Positions 1 through 4,492 of a stretch of 5,446 bases of DNA are shown here, one piece after another; position 1 is the first letter of the stretch, and every line of letters begins with the position of its first letter. Where the stretch lies: assembly GCA_023429545.1 (NCBI GenBank), contig JAEYUU010000419.1, forward strand, positions 1 through 5,446, read 5' to 3'. A program made the translations under genes and the position numbers. This DNA comes from Verrucomicrobiota bacterium (GTDB taxonomy: Bacteria; Verrucomicrobiota; Verrucomicrobiia; Verrucomicrobiales; Verrucomicrobiaceae). Below the pieces are notes generated by a model. It was given only the letters and a program-made list of their open reading frames with translations, made no database searches and was not told the origin of the DNA.

Positions 1-705
1 GGCATGATCTGCCCGAACATGGCCACCATGCTGGCTTTCATCACCACAGACGCGAAGGTGCAGCCGGACGAGTTGAAGAGGGCCACGAACGCTGCAGTCG
101 ACGAGACCTTCAATCGCATCACCATCGACGGCGATACCAGCACCAATGACACGGTGATCGTCATGGCGAATGGCGCCAGTGATGTGCCGCTGATCCGGAG
201 CAAATCTCCGTGCACGGAGATTTTCCGCGCCGCGCTCAAGCACGTGATGATGAACCTCGCCAAGATGATCGTGCGCGACGGCGAGCGCGTCACCAAGTTT
301 GTCGAGATCCGCGTGCATGGCGCCAAGACCCATCGCGACGCGAGGGCCGTGGCGGAAACCGTGGCGAAGTCCATGCTGGTGAAATGTTCCTTCCATGGGG
401 GCGACCCGAACTGGGGCCGTATCATCCATGCCGTGGGCTATGCGGATGCCCGGGTGCGGGAGGAACTTGTGGACATCTATTTCGGAGGCCTGTGTGCGGC
501 CAAGGGGGGGCTTGCTACCACCATTCCCGTGAAAGAACTCGAGAAGGTCACGGCCAAGGCGAACTTCACCGTGACGATTGATCTGAATCTCGGTGCGGCC
601 TGTTACAATGTCTTCACCACGGATCTCAGCGAAGAATACGTGGACTTCAACAGCAGCGGATACTCCGCTGCCGTGCATGCGAAACGACAGACCGGACTGG
701 CGTAA
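1..705 (+). CDS. argJ: Glutamate N-acetyltransferase ArgJ (ornithine acetyltransferase), C-terminal part, 5' truncated by window edge
   Basis: ArgJ transfers the acetyl group of N-acetylornithine to glutamate, closing the acetyl cycle of arginine synthesis; some members also use acetyl-CoA, which cannot be judged here. The fragment (234 residues, first codon GGC) opens with GMICPNMATML, the ArgJ self-cleavage motif. Cleavage is expected between Ala8 and Thr9 (bases 24/25), making Thr9 the nucleophile of the beta chain, so nearly the whole beta chain is present. Other family marks are DGDTSTNDT (about 43-51), GERVTK (Glu95, likely substrate contact), DPNWGR (135-140) and the C-terminal substrate pair Asn217 and Ser222, with the usual five-residue spacing. 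In most ArgJ proteins the residue matching Ser222 is the last one; here 12 residues follow (AAVHAKRQTGLA). The alpha chain and true start lie upstream. argB follows after 121 bases on the same strand, fitting a pathway cluster. Family identity is very secure. Confidence 0.97.
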   Translation, partial: GMICPNMATMLAFITTDAKVQPDELKRATNAAVDETFNRITIDGDTSTNDTVIVMANGASDVPLIRSKSPCTEIFRAALKHVMMNLAKMIVRDGERVTKFVEIRVHGAKTHRDARAVAETVAKSMLVKCSFHGGDPNWGRIIHAVGYADARVREELVDIYFGGLCAAKGGLATTIPVKELEKVTAKANFTVTIDLNLGAACYNVFTTDLSEEYVDFNSSGYSAAVHAKRQTGLA

Positions 706-735
706 ACGTCAGTCCCAGCCATTTTTGGCTTCTCT

Positions 736-776
736 CCAGCGGACCCTGGCGATCCGCGTGGAAGTGACACTTTTTT
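736..776 (+). other. Imperfect hairpin followed by a T6 run in the argJ-argB gap
   Basis: CCAGCGGA (736-743) can pair with TCCGC-g-TGG (753-761), giving an 8-bp stem with one bulged G and a 9-base loop. A TTTTTT run lies at 771-776, about 9 bases beyond the stem, too far for a normal intrinsic terminator. A smaller dyad, AGCCA-TTTT-TGGCT, lies just upstream at 717-730. Either could be a weak attenuating or RNA-stabilising structure, or chance in GC-rich sequence. No convincing promoter was found between here and the argB start. Confidence 0.2.
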
Positions 777-826
777 CGTTGTGAGCGTGCGCCAGTGTTC
801 CTTAGTGCTCCCCCTTCAATTCTGCC

Positions 827-1708
827 ATGAGCCTTTCCGACCAGATCAGCAAAGCCGCCGTCCTCCTGGAAGCCCTGCCGTACATGCAGAGCTTCCGCGG
901 CCAGACCTTCCTCATCAAGGTGGGCGGCAGCGCCATGGAAGAGCAGTCCCTGGTGGACAGCCTCCTGCGCGACATTGTCTTTCTGGAAGCCGTGGGCATC
1001 AACCCCGTGCTCGTTCATGGCGGCGGCAAGGCCATCAACAAGGCGATGAAGGATTCCGGCTTGGAAGCAAAGTTCATTGGCGGCCTGCGCGTCACGGATG
1101 AGGCCACCATTCAGATTGTGGAGGAAACGCTGGCCCGGGTCATCAATCCGGATCTGGTGGATCGCATCAAGTCGCTGGGCGGACGCGCCATCGGCCTCCC
1201 GGGTACCACCGTGTTTTCAGGCAAGCGCATGCTCGGCAAGGATCCCGCCACGGGCGAAGCTGCCGATCTGGGCTTTGTGGGTGAGGTGACCGAATGCAAC
1301 TCCGAGGTGATTGATCTCGCGGTCGCCGGCGAAGTCGTGCCGGTGGTATCACCGGTCGCCCGCGAGGTCGGCACCAGGAACACGCTGAATGTGAATGCCG
1401 ACATTGCCGCCTGCGCCTTGGCCAAGAAGCTCAAGGCCACCAAGCTCATCTTCCTGAGTGATGTGCTCGGCGTGATGCGCGATCCCAAGGACAATGCCAC
1501 GCTGATCCCCACGCTGGATGAGGCTTCCATCGCCCAATTGAAGAAGGAGGGAATCATCTCCGGCGGCATGATTCCCAAGGTGGACAGTGCCCTCGACTCC
1601 CTGCATGGCGGCGTGGGCAAGGTGCACATGATTGATGGGCGCATCCCGCACTCCCTGGTGCTGGAGTGCTTCACGGATCGGGGCATTGGCACGGAGATCA
1701 CCCTGTGA
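827..1708 (+). CDS. argB: Acetylglutamate kinase ArgB, predicted arginine-sensitive type
   Basis: ArgB uses ATP to phosphorylate N-acetylglutamate in the cytoplasm, the second step of arginine synthesis. The 293-residue product has the amino acid kinase fold marks in order: KVGGSAM with catalytic Lys31, HGGGK (64-68), GLRVTD with substrate-binding Arg88, NVNADIAA with Asn188/Asn190 and Asp192, FLSDV, and GGMIPK with Lys251. About 25 residues precede the first strand (AVLLEALPYMQSFRG), matching the N-terminal helix of hexameric, arginine-inhibited kinases. The C-terminal run from His267 (HMIDGR, HSLVLE, then FT, GIGT, to about 289) matches the arginine-binding signature, so feedback inhibition is predicted. 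Two segments differ from the common form: GGGKAI replaces GGGPQI, and GLPGTTV replaces the usual GLSGxDG. The ATG at 827 is chosen because it gives the full N-helix; no Shine-Dalgarno sequence precedes it (the leader is pyrimidine-rich). It lies between argJ and argD on the same strand. Confidence 0.97.
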   Translation: MSLSDQISKAAVLLEALPYMQSFRGQTFLIKVGGSAMEEQSLVDSLLRDIVFLEAVGINPVLVHGGGKAINKAMKDSGLEAKFIGGLRVTDEATIQIVEETLARVINPDLVDRIKSLGGRAIGLPGTTVFSGKRMLGKDPATGEAADLGFVGEVTECNSEVIDLAVAGEVVPVVSPVAREVGTRNTLNVNADIAACALAKKLKATKLIFLSDVLGVMRDPKDNATLIPTLDEASIAQLKKEGIISGGMIPKVDSALDSLHGGVGKVHMIDGRIPHSLVLECFTDRGIGTEITL

Positions 1709-1836
1709 GCACATCCCGGCACAGTTCCAGTCAGGAAGAGATCAGCGCGCGTACCCGATTGCGACGACGATGAGCCATCTCTGCTCCCGTCATCCCATCC
1801 TGTTACGATTCATCACTTTGTATCCTGATTTCTTCC

Positions 1837-3111
1837 ATGTCTGATTCCCTCATCTCCCGCTATGTCATGCCCAACTATGGACGGTACGATTTCTGGCCCG
1901 AGCGTGGCCAGGGCGTGCGTATCTGGGACAGGGACGGACGCGAGTATCTCGACTTCGCGGGCGGCGTGGCCGTGTGCCCGCTGGGCCACTGCCATCCGGA
2001 AGTGGTGCAGGCCATCAGCGAGCAGGCCGCGAAGCTGATTCATGTATCGAACTGGTACTGCATCCGCCAGCAGGGCGAACTTGCCCAGATGCTCGTGGAG
2101 GACGTACTGGGCATCCCCGGCAAGTGCTTCTTCTGCAACAGCGGAGCCGAGGCCAACGAAGGCCTCATCAAGCTCGCGCGCAAATTCGGCGTCACCCGGC
2201 CCAAGGCGGACGGCACTCCCCGTTTTGAGATCATCACCTTCACCGGCAGCTTCCACGGGAGAACCTTCGCCACCATGACCGCCACGGCGCAGGAAAAGAT
2301 TCACGGTGGATTCGGCCCCCTGCTGCCCGGATTCAAGTATGTGCCGTTCAATGACGCCGCGGAGCTCAAAGCCGCGGTGAACGAGAACACGGTGGCCATC
2401 CTGCTCGAGCCTGTGCAGGGTGAGAGCGGGGTAAACCCGGTGACTCCTGCGTTCCTCCGCGTGGCGGCGCAGTTGCGTGATCAGCACGATTTGCTCCTGT
2501 TGCTGGATGAAGTTCAGTGCGGACTCGGGCGCACGGGCGAACTCGCCGGCTGGCGCAGCATTGTGCCCGGTGATGAAATTCTGCCGGATGCCATCAGTTG
2601 GGCAAAGTCCATTGGCAGCGGCTATCCGCTCGGTTCATTCTGGGCGCGGGATCGCTCCGTGGGTGATGCTGCGGGGACCAGGCTCTGCAACCTGCTGGGC
2701 GCCGGCACCCACGGCACCACGTATGGCGGTTCACCGCTCGCCTGTGCCACAGGCATGGCCACGCTCAAGGTCATCCTGCGCGACAATCTCACCGCTCACT
2801 CGAAGGCGATGGGAGCCCTGATCGCGCGCGAGGCCATGGCATGGAAATTGCCGGTGCTCAGCGAAGTGCGTGCCTTTGGGTTCATGATCGGATTCGAGTT
2901 GAATGTTCCGCTCATTGAGGCCAATGCGAACTACCAGGCCAGCGGCAAGGTACCGTCCATCTGGGTGGCAAAGTTGCTGATGGATGCCGGACTGCTCGTC
3001 GTGCCTGCCGGACCCAAGGTCATTCGCTGGCTCGCTCCCATGAACACCACCGAAGCGGAGGCTCGCGAGGGCCTCGGCCTCATGCAATCCGTGCTCAGCA
3101 GCCTGTCCTAG
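1837..3111 (+). CDS. argD: Acetylornithine aminotransferase ArgD (class III, PLP-dependent)
   Basis: ArgD converts N-acetylglutamate semialdehyde and glutamate to N-acetylornithine and 2-oxoglutarate, with pyridoxal phosphate. The 424-residue protein is a complete class III aminotransferase, slightly longer than the usual 390-410. It shows NYGRYD near the N-terminus, LDFAGGVAV and LGHCHPEVV, FFCNSGAEANE (phosphate-binding loop), SFHGRTFATM, LEPVQGESG, LLDEVQCGLGRTG with Asp224 for the cofactor ring nitrogen, AKSIGSGYPLG with Lys257 as the Schiff-base lysine, and THGTTYGGSPLAC. The C-terminal domain has EVRAFGFMIG and VPAGPKVIRWLAPM. The extra length is partly near residues 270-290 (before THGTTYGG). 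The usual AKGLGGG around the lysine is AKSIGSG here. Class III enzymes overlap in specificity (ornithine, succinylornithine, GABA substrates), but the position between argB and argF supports ArgD. The ATG at 1837 has no Shine-Dalgarno sequence; the preceding bases are TTTCTTCC. Confidence 0.95.
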   Translation: MSDSLISRYVMPNYGRYDFWPERGQGVRIWDRDGREYLDFAGGVAVCPLGHCHPEVVQAISEQAAKLIHVSNWYCIRQQGELAQMLVEDVLGIPGKCFFCNSGAEANEGLIKLARKFGVTRPKADGTPRFEIITFTGSFHGRTFATMTATAQEKIHGGFGPLLPGFKYVPFNDAAELKAAVNENTVAILLEPVQGESGVNPVTPAFLRVAAQLRDQHDLLLLLDEVQCGLGRTGELAGWRSIVPGDEILPDAISWAKSIGSGYPLGSFWARDRSVGDAAGTRLCNLLGAGTHGTTYGGSPLACATGMATLKVILRDNLTAHSKAMGALIAREAMAWKLPVLSEVRAFGFMIGFELNVPLIEANANYQASGKVPSIWVAKLLMDAGLLVVPAGPKVIRWLAPMNTTEAEAREGLGLMQSVLSSLS

Positions 3112-3135
3112 TTCCAGCTCCACACCTCTATCAGG

Positions 3136-4035
3136 ATGAAACATCTCCTTTCCATCGAAGCTCTCACCGCGGGTGAGATTACGGACATCGTCGAGCTCGG
3201 AGCCAAGCTGCGCAAAAATCGCTCCGCGACACCCCAGATCCTCAACGGCCAGTGCTGGGCGCTCATCTTCAACAAATCCTCCACCCGCACGCGGGTGAGC
3301 TTTGAAGTGGGTATTCGCGAACTGGGCGGCAGTGTCATGTTTCTCAGCGGTGCTGACACGCAGCTGGGTCGCGGCGAGCCCGTGAAGGACACCGCACGTG
3401 TCCTTGGTCGCATGGTGCACGGCGCGGTGATCCGCACCTATGCTCAGGCAGACGTGGAAGACTTTGCAGAATACAGCCACCTCCCGACCATCAACGCGCT
3501 CACGGATGAAGAGCATCCCTGCCAGATCCTCGCGGATCTGCAGGTCATGCATGAACGGCTCGGTGGATGGGCCGGGAAGCGCGTGTGTTTCCTTGGCGAC
3601 GGCGACTGCAACGTGGCCCGCTCCTGGATGTGGGCCGCGGAACGTCTCGGATTCGAGCTCGTCATCGGCGCCCCCAAGCAGTTCCAGCCACCCCAGTCCT
3701 TCATGGAGAACTTCACCTCAGGCATGGTGAAGCTGGAGGACAACGCCGCCAAGGCAGTGGCCGGAGTGGACGTGGTCTACACAGATGTATGGGTCAGCAT
3801 GGGCAAGGAGGAGGAGAGCGCCCACCGTCTCCAGATTCTCAAGCCCTACCAGATCAACAGCGCGCTGATGAAGCACGCCGCGGACGACGCCATTGTCATG
3901 CACTGCCTTCCCGCCTACCGCGAAAAGGAAATCACCGACGAGGTGCTCGAGCAGCATGCGGACGTCATCTTCCACGAGGCGGAAAACCGCCTTCACGTGC
4001 AGAAGGCGATCATCTGCTGGATGTTGCGGAAGTAG
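3136..4035 (+). CDS. argF: Ornithine carbamoyltransferase ArgF
   Basis: ArgF joins carbamoyl phosphate and ornithine to make citrulline in the cytoplasm. The 299-residue product is full length for the family (about 300-335). Carbamoyl phosphate is held by SSTRTR (48-53), Arg100 in VIRT, and HPCQ (127-130). The ornithine side shows Asn159 in GDGDCNVA, Asp217 and the SMG loop (221-223), and HCLPAYR (256-262) carries the catalytic Cys257. The SMG loop marks an ornithine enzyme rather than an acetyl- or succinylornithine transcarbamylase, and agrees with ArgJ in the same cluster, which frees ornithine. The loop GDGDCNVA has one residue more than the usual GDGNNVA. The ATG at 3136 lies 24 bases after the argD stop; an AGG abuts the start codon and is too close to act as a normal Shine-Dalgarno site. 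Short spacing implies co-transcription with argD. Hairpins downstream mark the probable end of the operon. Confidence 0.97.
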   Translation: MKHLLSIEALTAGEITDIVELGAKLRKNRSATPQILNGQCWALIFNKSSTRTRVSFEVGIRELGGSVMFLSGADTQLGRGEPVKDTARVLGRMVHGAVIRTYAQADVEDFAEYSHLPTINALTDEEHPCQILADLQVMHERLGGWAGKRVCFLGDGDCNVARSWMWAAERLGFELVIGAPKQFQPPQSFMENFTSGMVKLEDNAAKAVAGVDVVYTDVWVSMGKEEESAHRLQILKPYQINSALMKHAADDAIVMHCLPAYREKEITDEVLEQHADVIFHEAENRLHVQKAIICWMLRK

Positions 4036-4042
4036 GGGTGTG

Positions 4043-4065
4043 GAAGGCTTCCTCCAGAAGCCTTC
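4043..4065. terminator. Perfect 9-bp hairpin just after argF
   Basis: GAAGGCTTC (4043-4051) pairs perfectly with GAAGCCTTC (4057-4065) around the loop CTCCA, beginning 8 bases after the argF stop codon. The following bases, TCTCGTC, are only mildly T-rich, so as an intrinsic terminator it is weak. It could also stabilise the 3' end of the arg transcript or help stop transcription arriving from the - strand gene. Confidence 0.5.
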
Positions 4066-4083
4066 TCGTCACGCAGGCGAATA

Positions 4084-4099
4084 AGCACCCGTCGGTGCT
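4084..4099 (-). terminator. 6-bp hairpin, possible terminator for the - strand gene
   Basis: AGCACC (4084-4089) and GGTGCT (4094-4099) form a perfect stem with a CGTC loop. Read on the - strand, the stem is followed by TATTCG, a short T-rich tail, and it lies about 35 bases beyond the stop of the membrane-protein gene. On the + strand it is followed by GGGAGC and has no tail. The stem is short, so confidence is modest. Confidence 0.3.
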
Positions 4100-4104
4100 G
4101 GGAG

Positions 4105-4130
4105 CGCTGGCCTCCGGCCGGCGTATTTTC
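4105..4130 (+). terminator. GC-rich hairpin with T-rich tail, likely terminator of the arg cluster
   Basis: CGCTGGCC (4105-4112) pairs with GGCCGGCG (4116-4123) through eight pairs, one of them G-U, around a TCC loop. TATTTTC follows at once. This is the most terminator-like structure in the window for + strand transcription, 69 bases past the argF stop. It ends two bases before the stop codon of the converging - strand gene, so the arg transcript would end before running into that gene. Confidence 0.65.
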
Positions 4131-4132
4131 GT

Positions 4133-4426
4133 TCAAGCGCTTGCAGTGCTCTCTGCACTCCGGGTGCTCCGCAGGCAAAACAGATAGAAGCTCGCTGCCA
4201 CGACGAAGAAGATGCCTTCCAACGCCGTCGACCATGGCATGACGGCAGGGTAGTTGGATGAGACAATTCCCATCCGGCTGAACAGCATCAGGACCGGTGC
4301 AATGCCCAGCGAGATCAGCAGATGCAGTTTGGCCCTGCGCAACCGATCCCATCTCGCGATCGCATCTGGGCGAAGTACTTGAGTCAGCACCACCAGTAAC
4401 AGAAGGAGAATCTGTAGATAAACCAT
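4133..4426 (-). CDS. Small hypothetical membrane protein, three predicted helices
   Basis: I do not recognise this 97-residue protein. It has three hydrophobic stretches: about residues 2-18 (with a five-Leu run), 34-50, and 71-85. The segment between the first two (19-33) holds several Arg and Lys, so the positive-inside rule suggests that loop and the C-terminal tail (RSTRSAESTASA) are cytoplasmic, with the N-terminus and the loop around NYPAVMPW outside. No catalytic motif or signal-peptide cleavage site is evident. The ATG at 4426 is the furthest upstream plausible start and directly begins the first helix; only a weak CAGG lies 9 bases before it. It converges with argF and follows a larger - strand gene after 66 bases. 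Codon use is less biased than in the arg genes. The hydrophobic pattern and the fit between terminators and the next gene argue that it is real, but it could be an unexpressed frame. Confidence 0.55.
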   Translation of the reverse strand: MVYLQILLLLLVVLTQVLRPDAIARWDRLRRAKLHLLISLGIAPVLMLFSRMGIVSSNYPAVMPWSTALEGIFFVVAASFYLFCLRSTRSAESTASA

Positions 4427-4435
4427 GCTGGCGAG

Positions 4436-4458
4436 CCTGAAGAAAAATGCGCTTCAGG
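4436..4458. other. 7-bp inverted repeat just upstream of the small membrane gene
   Basis: CCTGAAG (4436-4442) and CTTCAGG (4452-4458) are perfect inverted copies around a 9-base AT-rich spacer. On the - strand the repeat ends 9 bases before the ATG at 4426, so as RNA it would fold the leader of that gene, and its right arm includes the only SD-like CAGG. It could also be an operator-like dyad. Function is unproven. Confidence 0.3.
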
Positions 4459-4465
4459 TCAATCC

Positions 4466-4486
4466 AAACCGCACGGTCAGCGGTTT
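4466..4486 (-). terminator. 7-bp hairpin after the stop of the exported-protein gene
   Basis: AAACCGC (4466-4472) and GCGGTTT (4480-4486) form a perfect stem with a 7-base loop, starting 6 bases beyond the - strand stop codon. On the - strand the stem ends in GCGGTTT followed by GGATTG, so the T tail is short and partly inside the stem. It may be a weak terminator or a 3' end structure; if it terminates, the small membrane gene would need its own promoter. Confidence 0.4.
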
Positions 4487-4492
4487 AGGTAC

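Noticed and set aside
764..792. Possible argB promoter with GTGACA as the -35 element
   Set aside because: The bases 17 positions downstream (GTGCGC) do not resemble a -10 element, and no better pair was found.
1386..1396. TGAATGTGAAT direct repeat resembling half ARG-box sites
   Set aside because: It lies inside argB and encodes the conserved LNVNA motif; the copies are direct, not inverted.
1111..1722. 203-residue reading frame on the - strand opposite argB
   Set aside because: It is antisense to acetylglutamate kinase with no recognisable motif.
1813..2487. 224-residue reading frame on the - strand opposite the start of argD
   Set aside because: It is antisense to the conserved N-terminal half of ArgD, and its composition is that of a codon-bias shadow.
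2731..3552. 273-residue reading frame on the - strand across argD and argF
   Set aside because: It is antisense to two genes with clear catalytic motifs, spans their junction, and shows no family features. Long antisense frames are expected in GC-rich coding sequence.
3567..4187. 206-residue + strand frame overlapping the 3' half of argF and running past its stop
   Set aside because: It is a shifted frame of argF, Arg-rich and without domain features, and it runs through the hairpin cluster and into the opposing gene.
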